Shown here in pieces: positions 10,962 to 22,346 of a DNA stretch of 64,000 nt (positions are counted from its first letter, which is position 1; each line of letters starts with the position of its first letter). A program made the position numbers and the translations under genes. Under the pieces are notes generated by a model. That model saw only the letters and a program-made list of their open reading frames with translations, made no database searches and was not told the origin of the DNA. The DNA comes from Arachnopeziza araneosa (Eukaryota > Ascomycota > Leotiomycetes > Helotiales > Arachnopezizaceae), in the NCBI GenBank assembly GCA_003988855.1, contig QYAI01000004.1, positions 62,001 through 126,000 of the forward strand, in the 5' to 3' direction.

Positions 10962-13052
10962 ATGGAGTCGGCACGAGGCCCCCCGAGGGTCAAAAACAAG
11001 GCCCCAAGCGCTATTCAGATCTCAGCAGAACAGCTTCTCAGAGAAGCTGTTGACCGTCAGGAACCAGGTCTTCAGGCGCCTACTCAGCGGTTTGCTGATC
11101 TCGAAGAACTCCATGAGTTTCAGGGTAGAAAACGAAAGGAGTTTGAGGATTATGTTCGGAGGAATAGGATCAATATGAATAACTGGATGAGATATGCGCA
11201 ATGGGAATTAGAACAGAAAGAGTTCAATCGTGCGAGGTCTATCTTTGAGAGAGCGTTGGATGTTGATGCTACATCTGTCACACTTTGGATCAGATATATC
11301 GAGGCGGAGATGAAGACGAGGAACATCAACCATGCTAGGAATCTGCTGGATCGTGCAGTTACAATTCTACCTCGTATTGACAAACTTTGGTACAAGTATG
11401 TCTACATGGAAGAGATGCTGGGAAACATTCCTGGTACGCGACAGGTTTTTGAGCGTTGGATGTCTTGGGAACCAGATGAGGCAGCCTGGAGCAGCTACAT
11501 TAAGCTAGAGAAGCGGTATGGCGAATTTCAACGAGCGCGAGAGATCTTTCAACGATTCACACTGGTGCATCCCGAGCCAAGAAATTGGATAAAATGGGCG
11601 AGGTTTGAGGAGGAGTATGGAACAAGTGATCTTGTTAGGGAGGTCTTCGGTTCTGCAGTTGAAGCTTTGGGAGATGACTTCATGGACGAGCGACTCTTCA
11701 TTACATATGCGCGGTATGAGGCAAAACTCAAGGAATACGAACGTGCAAGAGCAATATACAAATATGGCTTGGACCGTCTCGCTCGATCCAAATCTCTCTC
11801 GCTTCACAAGGCTTACACAACTTTTGAGAAGCAATTTGGGGATCGAGAAGGCGTGGAAGATGTTATTCTTTCTAAACGACGAGTCCAGTATGAGGAGCAG
11901 GTTAAAGATAATCCCAAAAACTACGATGTCTGGTTTGACTATGCTCGACTGGAGGAAACCTCTGGTGATGTGGATCGAGTTAGAGATGTATACGAAAGAG
12001 CGATTGCGCAAATGCCACCAACTCAAGAAAAGCGCCATTGGCGACGTTACATTTATTTATGGGTCTTTTATGCCATATGGGAGGAGATGGATTCCAAAGA
12101 TGTGGAGAGAGCAAGACAGATTTACCAAGAATGCCTGAAACTGATACCCCACAAAAAGTTTACTTTTGGCAAAGTATGGATAATGAAAGCACAATTCGAA
12201 ATTCGCCAGCAAAATCTCTCTGCTGCTAGGAAGACGCTTGGTCAAGCAATTGGAATGTGTCCTAAAGACAAACTTTTTAAAGGATATATTGAACTCGAGC
12301 TAAAACTATTCGAGTTTGTCAGATGTCGTACCTTATATGAGAAGCATATTGAGTGGAACCCTGCCAACTGTCAAGCTTGGATCAAATTCGCTGAACTTGA
12401 ACGAGGTTTGGATGACTTAGAACGGGCTCGTGCAATTTTTGAGTTGGCCATAGATCAACCAATCTTAGACATGCCCGAGTTGCTATGGAAGGCATACATT
12501 GACTTCGAGGAAGAAGAAGGCGAATACCAGCGAACTCGGAAACTGTATGAACGACTCTTAGATAAGACTGATCATGTGAAGGTCTGGATCAGCTATGCTC
12601 ACTTCGAGATTAATGTTCCAGACGAGGACGAGGATGAGGCAGAAGACGAAGAAGAGAAACCTGTTAGTGAGGTGGCCAAGATACGGGCAAGGAATATATT
12701 TGAGCGAGCATTGAATAGCATGAAGGATAAAGATCTCAAGGAGGAGGTAAGTCCCTTTCTTATAAATTCATTCTCTAACATGGAGCTAACAATTTTATAG
12801 CGTGTATCTCTACTTAACGCTTGGTTTTCATTTGAAAGGACACATGGCTCCGAGGAAGATATTGAAAAGGTACAAAAGCAGATGCCGAGGAAGATGAAGA
12901 GGCGCCGCAAGCTGGACGACGACAGCTATGAGGAGTATATTGATTATGTTTTCCCTGCTGATGACAGGCAGACGGAGAAGCTGTCAAACTTTTTGGCAAT
13001 GGCTCAGTCATGGAAACAAGCTGGTGGGACTATTTCAGGAGATGGTGGATAG
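10962..13052 (+). CDS. clf1: Pre-mRNA splicing factor Clf1 (crooked-neck)
   Basis: Exons 10962-12746 and 12801-13052 give 678 aa, the normal size for Clf1/Syf3. The 54-nt intron has a gtaagt donor, a gctaac branch and a atag acceptor, joining LKEE to RVSLLNAW. Nearly the whole protein is HAT (half-a-TPR) repeats, each of about 34 residues, recognisable by repeated W..Y..E and RAR.I/FERAL motifs (NWMRYAQWELEQKEFNRAR, LWIRYIEAEMKTRNINHAR and many more). A Lys/Arg stretch (KMKRRRKLDD) lies near the C-terminus. Clf1 is a scaffold of the Prp19-associated (NineTeen) complex needed for spliceosome activation, in the nucleus. The first ATG after an upstream non-ATG run was chosen; it gives the family start MESARGPPRVKNKAP. 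Another splicing factor, Prp31, is 37 kb away and not linked functionally by position. Confidence 0.95.
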
Positions 13053-13519
13053 GTAGATGTAGTCTTGAGTGATCGACCTAGCAATGAGCCATCATCAGCC
13101 TTTGGGCTGGTTCGATGCGAGGGCCCAAGGCAGGTTAGGTACCTTCGTGCATTGCTTGTCAGCGCTGAATACCCATATCGTGGTTTAAAATCACAGAAAC
13201 ATTTAACTTTTCATGTAACAAAATTGAAGTGCATCAAAATGGTAGGGATCTAGTCTATTATTGAAAGGGGTGGCATTAAGAGATTTTGAAGTCGCTGGCC
13301 TCACGTCAAATCCATCCAAAGAGTATTATCTCAATCTACCAAAGAAGGCTCAATAAATTTGAAACGGCATGTAAATCATAATTTTGTTATTCCAGAATTT
13401 TTCCTGCCATCAAGTTTTCAATTTATATGACGCAGAAATGCCCAGCGTAAACTCCGGAAAATGACCATGTCGCTCCTTGACGCCCGCTAGATGCACCCAT
13501 ATTCCATCTTTTCAAAATA
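13053..13519. other. Convergent intergenic spacer
   Basis: 467 bp between the clf1 stop and the modin-like stop. Nothing beyond presumed 3' UTRs is visible. Confidence 0.6.
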
Positions 13520-15422
13520 TCATCCAATATATACCGGCATCCGACTGCCTTTCAAGTCCGAGGGAACAATTTTCACATCAGACTTATCAAAGTCATGCAA
13601 CAAGAACCAACACAACATTCTGAACATCAACGCTACCCAAATATTTCCGCGGTCCTCTTTCTCTGACTTCGATAACAATTTTTTATCCGAGCCCAGGTTA
13701 CCAATTACAGCAAGTCGAATCACATAGAAGTAGTGCGTCAACAATGCGTCTTCTTTGTTCGCTAGAACAATCGTGTTTAACGGCGACACGGGGTCAGCTA
13801 GGACTTCCATGACTTTGTTAAGATGAGCGACTAGTACACTGAGAACATCAGCCTGATTTTTTGAGAGGAGGTAGGATGTCGTTTGATCCAAAGAGTCGTG
13901 AATGGCTTCGCGCGCTTCGATTCCTAGGTCCGCTTCATCAGAGCAACCAAGAGCCTGTATCTCAACCCACTGCTTATGAATAGCAGCAATCGTATTCTTC
14001 TCCGGGAGTCCCTCATTCTCAACAAGTTCTTTTACCTTCTCTTGAAAGACTGTCATTAGTCGGGTGATCTTCCAAGCCGGTCGTGCGCCTTTCCTCTTAA
14101 GCCAAGAGTCACTCGTTGGATTAGGTAGCATTCTGAAGTTGCTACCACGAATACGGAAAACTTTTCCAAGCATGCCAATGATTTCAAAAGAAACTGTGTT
14201 CATGTTAGGATGTCTGCAAAATGCGCGATTCTAGTTTTTCGTACCTGAAAATATGTGTTTATGATCCTTCCTATATCTACTTAAAGTTTCTGCCTGGCAT
14301 CCAAGGGACTCGAGAGTATTCTCGACTTCATCCGCTGATCCAAATGTCAGATCCAAACTTTGTGCATCTGACTCGCGGTCCATGAAAGATGTATCCTCGT
14401 ACATGTTTGGTACCGTGCCAAAGGCGAGTTCTTTAATTTCTTGACATGGAATAACTCGATTTTCTTTGAAATTAGATTTCCCAGTAGTGGCAAAAACAAC
14501 CATGACCCCGAGACCATGAACGGTTGTCGATGTCAGAATAAATCCATTTCCTTCAGCTCTGAGATTCCATATAGATTGGTCAAACACTTTCCAATATAGT
14601 CCCAGCATGGCCATCATTTCCACAAGATGGCAGACGGCCGAAGTAGCATATGGCTTGGTGATTGAGGATGGAATGAAGTCCCAGGATCGTGTCTTGCTCT
14701 GGAGTCCAACAGCGAGCTGGTAATCTGGCGGTTTGATTGGTGTCCGCGGACCAGTCTTCTTTCGAACCTGGGCATCCCACTCCCTGGATGAGGACTCCTT
14801 TAATTGCAGAGTGGATAAGAGTGTGACCCAAGAGGCTCTCTCGTCATCTGCAGTATGTACCCTGGCTGTAGCTTCAGCGTTTGCTCGCTCCTGAGCTTGC
14901 AACCCTAGAACACGACTCCCTCGGTATGACAGATCGGTACCATCGATGTAGACAATCTCTTTCCCTTTAATAGGACCCCGTATATTGCTTGGAGGAGCTG
15001 TGAATAAAACTGGTGTTTCGAAAACAACCTCTATTCTGAACTCCAGTAATCGCAGTTTTCGATGGGTGCCCTGTGCCCATAGCCCCATTACCTAAATTCC
15101 AAAAACGAATGTAAGTTATTTGCTCATAAATGTGAAGTCGGAGGTTGGAATCTGCTGAGGTACATGTGATTTCTAGGAGTGACTGGAAGAGTGGCTTTAA
15201 GGAGGAATGTTTGCTGGGACATACAGATTCCGCGCATCTTCGGTAACCTTCAGCGCTCGAAACTAGCTGCGTTCAGTATCATTGTCCTGGTCTTAGTAGA
15301 GCCCTTATATACATACAATACTGCTGCAGGACCTGGAGAACTGTTGTCAAGAGAGCAACCAATGAAACGACCAAGGCTATGATCCCAAAGAGATTTTGGC
15401 TGATGTCGTTGAGTTTAGTCAT
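13520..15422 (-). CDS. Modin-like membrane protein
   Basis: Four exons (minus): 15422-15317, 15262-15225 (38 nt), 15091-14245 and 14193-13520, giving 554 aa. Introns are 54, 133 and 51 nt; the last uses a cctaac branch and rejoins KHIFS to VSFEIIGMLG. Exon 1 supplies a single hydrophobic helix at about residues 9-27 (GIIALVVSLVALLTTVLQVL), followed by QQYFSSAEGYRRCAESVMGLWAQ across two splice sites. Family-like blocks include DDERASWVTLL, RSWDFIP, TKPYATSAVCHLVEM, FRMLPNPT and a C-terminus ending DLKGSRMPVYIG. From memory this matches a large Pezizomycotina family annotated as modin after a Podospora gene; biochemical function is not established. It is probably membrane anchored with a large cytosolic domain. 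Family members often occur in several copies per genome. Only one is in this window. Confidence 0.82.
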
Positions 15423-16761
15423 TGCGAGGTTGCAAACAAGCCAATAAACAGATCTGGCCTCGGAAGATTATATAACTTCATTCATCCTTCGAATTGAGTC
15501 TGAGGAGTGTGAAAGAAGAGTAATGTTGTCTGTTGGAGGAGATGCAGCAGATTTTGTTCTGCAGCAGTGCTTCGCCATGTTCATTCAGCACTCAGCCACA
15601 GCGGTAGACAGAGACAGGACACGTCCCTCCAACAGGAGGTGCATGCTGGCGACCATTTTAGCATTAGAGGCATGCGAGAGGGAGAGAAGGGTCGAGAGAC
15701 AAATATTCAGTAGAATGTTGAGGATTAGTCTTCGGATGAGAAGAAGCTGTTTCCAGCTTCATCAATCAGGGTATGCTGCTGAATGTGTATGGCATCCATC
15801 TCTATCCACGGCCGCTAAACATAGCCACATTGGACCAGGGTTTGAAAGAGCGTCTGGAGAATCAAGCCTTCGTTCTATCGCTTTACTGGTGTTTAAATGT
15901 GTTTCTCGACTTTGTTTTGGGCAAGATATTTGAGAGGAAGATATTTGAGAAGATACTTGAGAAGATACTTGAAAAGATACTTGAGAAGATACTTGAGAGA
16001 AGGATACTTCAGCCTCGATAATCATATGCAAACAACGGCTATGAATACCGTGCCCCTGATGGAGATTCATTACAAGCGTAATGAATCTCTTGTCCATCGT
16101 TAGCCTTTGAAAATGATGAATTCATCGTTCGCATGACATCATAAGAGTGATTTCTCAAAGACAAATTTAATATCAATGCCTAATATACCGGGCGAAGAGT
16201 GACTTCAACACCACTCCACCCTACCTCACCTGAAACTGTTCGGCCGCGTGAGCCTCCCTTAAGCTGCCGTGACGCACCACCATCACCACCAGAGTGCATG
16301 GGTGAAAACGACCATGACTCTCCTCCCTACTTACCTATCACACAAATTATGCTGCCCAACAAGAAAGTATACAGGTGCTCCAGGAAATGAGAAAGGAATG
16401 CACCTGGTGAGAATTCTGCCTGAAAAGTGGGGTGCAGGACTTCGAATATTCAGGACTTGGAAGCAAATACCTGCATCTGCGGAAGGCTGAGCTGACTTGA
16501 CCTCCTGCAACGCCCCCCAGCCACATCACCTTATTCACTGCCCCTCCCCCTCCGTCATATCATCCTCAAACCCTTCCCTGACCAAACCAACCCAACTCAA
16601 CCCAACCCACCCCTTCTCTAGCCCGCCACTTCTTCCGTCTTTCTACATATTACAGACCAACTTATTCCTTCAACACATTGCCAAATATTTACGATCCTTT
16701 TTGTCAACACCTCTACTGCTGACCAACATCGATCGCAAAGCGGAACCCCTCACCCGCAACC
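15423..16761. other. Intergenic with minisatellite and C-rich leader
   Basis: About 1.3 kb between divergent genes. It holds a 12-bp tandem repeat (15923-16010) and, from about 16500 to 16760, a C-rich leader of the plus-strand gene. The other short frames lack domain support. Confidence 0.6.
15923..16010. repeat. 12-bp minisatellite
   Basis: Around seven imperfect head-to-tail copies of gagaagatactt, with ttt and gaa variants at the edges. The central four copies are nearly identical. Confidence 0.85.
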
Positions 16762-19044
16762 ATGTCTGATTACGATGACGACCGGCGTTATCGCTCCCAC
16801 CGCCATCGCAAAGACGACCGCGAACCACGATATGTCGAGACGCAAGAAACATATGTCCGCTCTCCGGTCGCTGTAGATCCGCCCTATGTCTCTCGCACCA
16901 CCGAAATTGTCCGTCGCCCAGTCCGCGAGGACAGTGACTTGTCGGTAGAAGAGGTCAGGAGAGACTTTCCACCACCAGGCGTTGATCCCTATTATTCACA
17001 ACGAACCTTGGGTCGCGATGATAGATATGGCCCACCTGTCCGTTCTCGCTCTGCTGAGCGGGGTTCGCAATACGGAGGCTATCTCGCGGATCCGCGACGT
17101 TCATACAATGATCTAGATGATCGCCGTGACCGCTCCACTTATGCCGAACAAGAAGTCAGTAAACCTCGTCGACGATCTCTTTCTAGAAATCAAAAGATCA
17201 TTGCCGCAGTCGGGGGAGCAGCGTTAGCTGTTGGTGGGAAGGAGTTGTGGGATCGGAAACAGGCCGACGGCGGACCTGTATCGCGCAATCCCCTACAGTC
17301 AGCTGCTATTGGTGCCGCAGGCGCGTTCGCTGGCTACGAAGGTGCTGAGATCTATGCTAAGCATGGCCCAAAAGCACAGGAGAAGGTAAAAACCTATATC
17401 GCTCATCAAGGTCGGAATGGTGAAGTTGCCGAATACTATTCCTCGGACGAGGAAACGGCGAAGCCGAAGAGATCTAAAAGCCGCCGCAAGTCCATCGTCG
17501 AAGGCGCCTTGGGTCTGGCTGGCTTAGGTGCTGCCGCAAAGGCTGCCGGAGGAGATCGAAGAAGTCGCAGCCGGCGTGGCAGCGATGAAAGCTATGACTC
17601 TCGCGCTACCAGATCTCGTGGCGGAGGACGCGGCAAGTCTCCTGAAGGTGCAGCCAAGTTTCAACAAGCCGCGAAAGCCGCTCTATTGGCTGGCGCTACT
17701 GAAGCTTTCCGAGTTCGAAATGAACCCGGTGGATGGGGAGGTGACAAAGCAAAACGAATTCTCACGGCGGCCGTTGGAGCCAGCGCAATCGACGCGGCAG
17801 CGGACCATGATCCTGATAAGAAAAGTAAGCGCCACATACTTGAGGCTGTAGTTGGAGGCCTTGCTGGAAATCGCTTGGTAAATGGCTCCAGAAAAAATAT
17901 CGAGGATGATGGCCGATCAAGTGGTGGCCGGTCTCGATCACGTTCTCGATCTCGTGGGCCATCGGGAGGTGGTGCAGGACCTCTAGCTGCACTCGCCACA
18001 GCAGGCCTCGGAGCTCTCGCAGCCAAGAAGATAAGTGACCGCTCTCGATCTCGATCCCGCGCCGGCGGCTCTCGAAGACGCAAAGACAGCTCGGATTCCT
18101 ACGATAGTCGTAGCCCCTCTCCAAGACGAGACAAGCATAAACGAAGTAAAAGCGTCACCGACTATGCTCGGAAGGGACTCGCTGCTCTCGGTATTGGAGA
18201 GGTAGCTGCCCATGAACGGGACCGCAGTCGTGATCCGAGCCGCGATCGGGATGTTGTAGTTGAAGACACTCGGCGCCGCCGAAAATCTCGACGAGGGGAT
18301 GATGATGCAGGTGGTTATGAGCCAAGACGTTCACGGGATCTTGGTTATGCGGATACTCGAGGCGGCCCATACGACGAACCACGATACGCCGATTCGCGTT
18401 CAAGCAATGTCGATTCAAGGAGCGGGAGAGGTGGACGTTCTGCACGACAAAAGAATGGACAAAGAGATAAGCGTGTGGCTGAAGGAAAGGAGGCACCTTC
18501 GGATTCGGAGAGCAGCTTAGGTTCTTCCTCGGGAGATGAGAAGCGAATTAAAAAGATGAAAGGTAAGCAACTTCTCACAGCTGGGTTGGCTACTGTTGCA
18601 ACCATTCACGCCGCGCACAACATATATCAGAGCATGGAGAAGCGACAGGCACGGCACAAAGCCGTGAAAGAAGGAGAGATGACTCCAGAGGAGGCACGAA
18701 AGTTGAAGGCCAAGGCTACTCTGCAAGATGCAGCGTCAGTCGGCATTGCAGCACTCGGTATCAAGGGAGCAATCTCGGAGATTAAAGAAGCGAACGAGAT
18801 GCGCCACGAATGTCGAGAGTTTCGAGAGAAGAAAGAGGAGCGTCACAAGAAGCGCCTAGAGCGGCAGAAAAAGAAGAGCGGCAGCGACAAAGACGGGGAT
18901 GGACAACAACGACGCCGTCGAGAAGATAATTATGCGCCGCTTTCCAACAGTAGTCGTTATGACTATGGTCCTCGTTACCTTGATGCAAATCCGTATTCAG
19001 CAGGGTTGCCCGCTCCTCCAGTCGGTTACGACAATAGGAGATAA
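16762..19044 (+). CDS. Arg/Ser-rich DUF3824-like protein
   Basis: A single exon of 760 aa from an ATG in good context (aaccatg). Charged Arg/Ser/Asp-rich blocks (RSRSRSRSRG, DRSRDPSRDRD) alternate with short Ala/Gly-rich, mildly hydrophobic segments such as KIIAAVGGAALAVGGKELWD, SAAIGAAGAFAGYEGAEIY, AALATAGLGALAAKKISDRS and LLTAGLATVATIHAAHNIY. This alternation is typical of fungal proteins carrying DUF3824, a repeated domain of unknown function; the assignment is from memory. The C-terminal 100 or so residues are Lys/Arg/Glu-rich and could form a coiled coil (KKEERHKKRLERQKKK). The glycine-zipper-like Ala/Gly segments could associate with membranes, but no clear transmembrane helix or signal peptide is seen. 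Location and role are unknown. Confidence 0.85.
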   Translation: MSDYDDDRRYRSHRHRKDDREPRYVETQETYVRSPVAVDPPYVSRTTEIVRRPVREDSDLSVEEVRRDFPPPGVDPYYSQRTLGRDDRYGPPVRSRSAERGSQYGGYLADPRRSYNDLDDRRDRSTYAEQEVSKPRRRSLSRNQKIIAAVGGAALAVGGKELWDRKQADGGPVSRNPLQSAAIGAAGAFAGYEGAEIYAKHGPKAQEKVKTYIAHQGRNGEVAEYYSSDEETAKPKRSKSRRKSIVEGALGLAGLGAAAKAAGGDRRSRSRRGSDESYDSRATRSRGGGRGKSPEGAAKFQQAAKAALLAGATEAFRVRNEPGGWGGDKAKRILTAAVGASAIDAAADHDPDKKSKRHILEAVVGGLAGNRLVNGSRKNIEDDGRSSGGRSRSRSRSRGPSGGGAGPLAALATAGLGALAAKKISDRSRSRSRAGGSRRRKDSSDSYDSRSPSPRRDKHKRSKSVTDYARKGLAALGIGEVAAHERDRSRDPSRDRDVVVEDTRRRRKSRRGDDDAGGYEPRRSRDLGYADTRGGPYDEPRYADSRSSNVDSRSGRGGRSARQKNGQRDKRVAEGKEAPSDSESSLGSSSGDEKRIKKMKGKQLLTAGLATVATIHAAHNIYQSMEKRQARHKAVKEGEMTPEEARKLKAKATLQDAASVGIAALGIKGAISEIKEANEMRHECREFREKKEERHKKRLERQKKKSGSDKDGDGQQRRRREDNYAPLSNSSRYDYGPRYLDANPYSAGLPAPPVGYDNRR

Positions 19045-20354
19045 CCCTTCATCGCACAGTTGCTTGCTTATAAATGCCAGCCGTTATATTGAAATATGTT
19101 GTTTGGAAACAATACAATATTTCAGGCAATGGCCGTGGAGACTTTTGGGACTAGTTGACATTCTTCATGCTATCACGACTCGCATTGGGAACTTCTTCAT
19201 GCTCTATGATAAAGCGCATACATTCCTGTCATTCTCCTTATTTTTCATGATGTTTAGGGACAAGAAGACATAGATCACGCAAGCAAAAATCCTTACGTAA
19301 GAAACATAGCTGATGTTTACCCATGTGCACAGCTCCCCGCCACTAAACAATGCAAGTGAACTGCCTCGACGGACAGCTTGTAATTGTTTGTACTCCGTAT
19401 CGTTATGGATGTTCGAACTAGCATGTCCTTTTACAAATTACGGAAATCAGAGGGATCTGGGATGGATACAGTAGCCCTGGTGGGAATTTACGAATGTTAT
19501 GACTCTGGAATTGATTTTCATTTGTCCTTATTGCATTGATTTGGGTTGCTAGGATAGGGATGATGGATTTCATGACGATGATTGGGAAAGAGAGAAGGGG
19601 CGGTCAGAGCAACACCCATGGTGTTTCGGCATGACAACGTGGCTTGGGGCGGCGCTGATTTTGAAATGCTTGTTTCCACTTCTCCCTTGTGAAGCATGTG
19701 GGATAACCAGATAAGAATGAATTACGTGCGAATACTATTGTAAGTTCTGCATAATGCCGTAGGTGGCTGATGATCAAGAACTTTGACGCGAAAGTGGATC
19801 GTGTTGGAAAGGATTCTTGCCAGTAAGTTTCCACCTTCAAAGAGTGTCACTAAAATGACAAATATAACCACTTTCCTTGATCAAAGTAAAAGACAGGTAG
19901 GCTTTATTGCAGCAATCAGAATCTACCGTGGGTTAAATAATGGCATTGTGGGGTATTCGACCATCTCACACCGAAGAGGGGAATTCAATGGTTCGCAAGT
20001 CTTGAATGAATCGGATTTTGTGCAGCAAAGGCCCACTGAAGCCAAATAAAGTCTTCGGCAGTAATTTGATGGTACTACATCACATGTTAGAAAAGAAAAG
20101 GCTCTTGGGCTGCGACTTCTATATATTCCTCCGCTCTATCAGACTTGTCGCAGAGTAGGAAACGGATTTCATTACTTGTCCAATCTAATGCCAATTTTGA
20201 AAAACTAACCGGGTTTTCCTTGTATTTATTTTTATAAGATATCTGAAAGTTGGTGCTGCGAGGCCTGTAAAGTTTTTGGCAATTAGTCTACAAGATAGAG
20301 CTACTTTGAGAAAGCCTCAAGGTCAACAGCTCTCAGATCCACTCTGCTCGATCA
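19045..20354. other. Convergent intergenic, no supported gene
   Basis: About 1.3 kb. Two short frames (19604-19840 minus, 19783-20049 plus) overlap each other, lack domains and are probably chance. Confidence 0.55.
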
Positions 20355-21148
20355 TTATTCCACAAAGAGCCCGTGCTTCTTGTGCCAGCCCTCGATGCTC
20401 TCTTCGCCATAATGCTCGTGAACTGTTTTACTCCCTTCAGGCCACCGTACCCAATCTGGCTTGCTATCGCCCTTGACGCATACCATCTTCCTCGGAGTGG
20501 GAAGATCTGTATCAATAGCTGAAGCAAAGGGATGAATAAGCTCCGGCCATGTTTTATCCCAAAGCCAAAGCATAGAGGAACAATTACTACAGAAATTCCT
20601 TTCTGAGGTGCATTTCTGTGCGCTTGATTTCCCACGATCTTTCGTCGCCATATATTTCCTACCGACGTTCAATTTCTAATCGGAAGAGATGAAAGAGAGC
20701 TCATACTTTATCAAGTCTTCTCCTTTCGTGACTTTCAGTGTAGAGGCGATGCCACCAAGGTTAACAGAGCCCCCATAGCCCCCGCACTTTCGGCAAATAC
20801 TTGCTCGAAAATCAGCATGTATTATTTAGAGATGTCTAGGAGCTAGAGAGCCGTGCTCTGAAGACGGCCCCCGGGAACCTGTTGTAAGAATTCGACTCTG
20901 GTGTACGATAGATAAAATCAAACTCGGAGTTTGCATACCTACAAGCACAGAGCTGATAAGGTACCGGGGTGTGGCTTTGAAGTGTGAACTCCACTCCACC
21001 GCACTGCGAGTACCCATCAAATAAGTATTATAGATGGAAGGATTAGCTTGGTTTAGGACAAGCATACCTGGCACGACCCATCCAGAGTCCTATATATGTA
21101 TTAGTAGCAACCCCGAGGCCTCTATTGTGACCGATCTTACATGGGCAT
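20355..21148 (-). CDS. GFA / CENP-V-type zinc protein
   Basis: Five exons (minus): 21148-21141 (8 nt), 21089-21068 (22 nt), 21003-20939, 20799-20707 and 20658-20355, giving 163 aa. Introns are 51, 64, 139 and 48 nt. Spliced, the start reads MPMTLDGSCQCGGVEF. The zinc-binding cysteines of the Mss4-like GFA fold are all present: C9 and C11 (SCQCGG), C29/C31/C34/C37 (CACSICRKC), C85 and C88 (FCSNC). The family is named for glutathione-dependent formaldehyde-activating enzyme, although most fungal paralogues have no proven substrate, so the reaction is uncertain. The C-terminal half (SMLWLWDKTWPELIHPFASA) is typical of fungal members. Without splicing, only the last exon would be noticed. The gene is divergent from cox19. 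Confidence 0.88.
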
Positions 21149-21619
21149 CTTGACAGGTTTCCTTCTTGGATTCTTTATTTATCGTTATAAAAGGTTAACT
21201 CGAGCGTGAGAAGGTCAAACAAAAGCAAACAAAAGGTCAGAAGCGACCATATCACCAGGTGGTGCAGGAATTGCCGGTCCGGGCTGTAGCGATTGTCACT
21301 ACCGAAAAAGGTGCTTTTCAAGCACGATTTCCATATGTAGGTTAAAAAACACAGCAAGAAAAATATTAAAATTAATTCAACTTTTATTTTTAGTATTAGA
21401 AGTTGCGAATAATTATTTTATTAGTAGAGAGATTTAAAATACAAAGAATTCGATTTTTGATAGATGTTTATATTTTGTTGCATTTTGCAAAAGGATGGAC
21501 CCGCAATTCCTGCTCCCCTGGTGTATTATGTCACCATGCTTAGTAATCATCAACCACTGAAAGGAGAGTGAACGGAGGCGCATGATAGTTCCCACAGTAT
21601 CAAATCGGCATCCTACGCA
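21149..21619. promoter_or_regulatory. Divergent promoter: GFA gene / cox19
   Basis: 471 bp between two start codons on opposite strands. The centre (about 21350-21480) is strongly AT-rich. No specific sites were identified. Confidence 0.5.
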
Positions 21620-22098
21620 ATGAGTGCTTTTGGAGGACCCGGAGGAAGGCAAATCAACTCAAAACCGTCACCGTAAGCTTCTTGAAAGTATGTCCTTCAT
21701 TCCGAGCTGATACTCGCCCAAGACCAGAACGAGGCAGCTTTCCTCTTGACCATGATGGTACGATTGACTTTCCAATCTCGCCGTGACATAATTTACTGAA
21801 CCTGGCGGCCGTTAGGCGAGTGTAAAGAGGTCATGACAAGCTACCTATCCTGTATGAAGAAGGTGAAAGGCATGAATGATCCCGAGTGTAGAAATTTGGC
21901 AAAATCTTATTTGGCTTGTCGCATGGAAAGGTTTACAAATTGTGTTATGATAGGTAACCTTGTATGCTGATCATTTATAGGAATTTAATGGCTAAGGATG
22001 ATTTCAAAAACTTGGGATTCGAGACGGAGAAATCAGGAGCTGTGATTGAAAAACCGAGGGATGGCGAGAAAGGACAGAAAGGCGAGTTGAGGTGGTAG
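21620..22098 (+). CDS. cox19: Cox19, cytochrome c oxidase assembly factor
   Basis: Four exons, 21620-21672, 21723-21757, 21816-21930 and 21981-22098, give 106 aa. The introns are 50, 58 and 50 nt with clear branch points (gctgat, ctgaac, gctgat). The protein has the twin CX9C motif of the family: C32/C42 and C54/C64 (ECKEVMTSYLSC and ECRNLAKSYLAC). It starts MSAFGGPGGRQ, as in other Cox19 proteins. Cox19 is imported through the Mia40 relay into the mitochondrial intermembrane space and helps copper delivery to cytochrome oxidase with Cox11. The gene is broken into pieces of 35-118 nt, so no long frame reveals it. It is followed 248 bp downstream, on the same strand, by npr3. Confidence 0.93.
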
Positions 22099-22346
22099 GA
22101 GAAAGAAGGAATTTGGAATTTCACACTTCACGTCGCAGATCATTGAACCAAAATTGCATCGCTAGCCTTGAAAATGCTACATAGGTTCTTCTATTTCGAA
22201 GTTTCCGCGCACCTGTGGGCATGAGATGTACCGAGTTTGTCGCATCACGTGCTGGTCTTGCCTTACCTAAGCTAGGTAGTTGGCTACCAATTCATCAACC
22301 TCGAAAGGGAGCTCACTCTATCTCTTCTTTCCATGAATTCAGTGAC

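Noticed and set aside
13100..13135. ggttcga sequence resembling a tRNA B box
   Set aside because: The following bases do not give the CC needed for the T-arm stem, and no acceptor stem or A box was found.
14194..14244. Shorter 31-32 nt intron ending at ttttgcag in the modin-like gene
   Set aside because: Too short and out of frame. The 51-nt intron ending acacag has a perfect cctaac branch and keeps frame.
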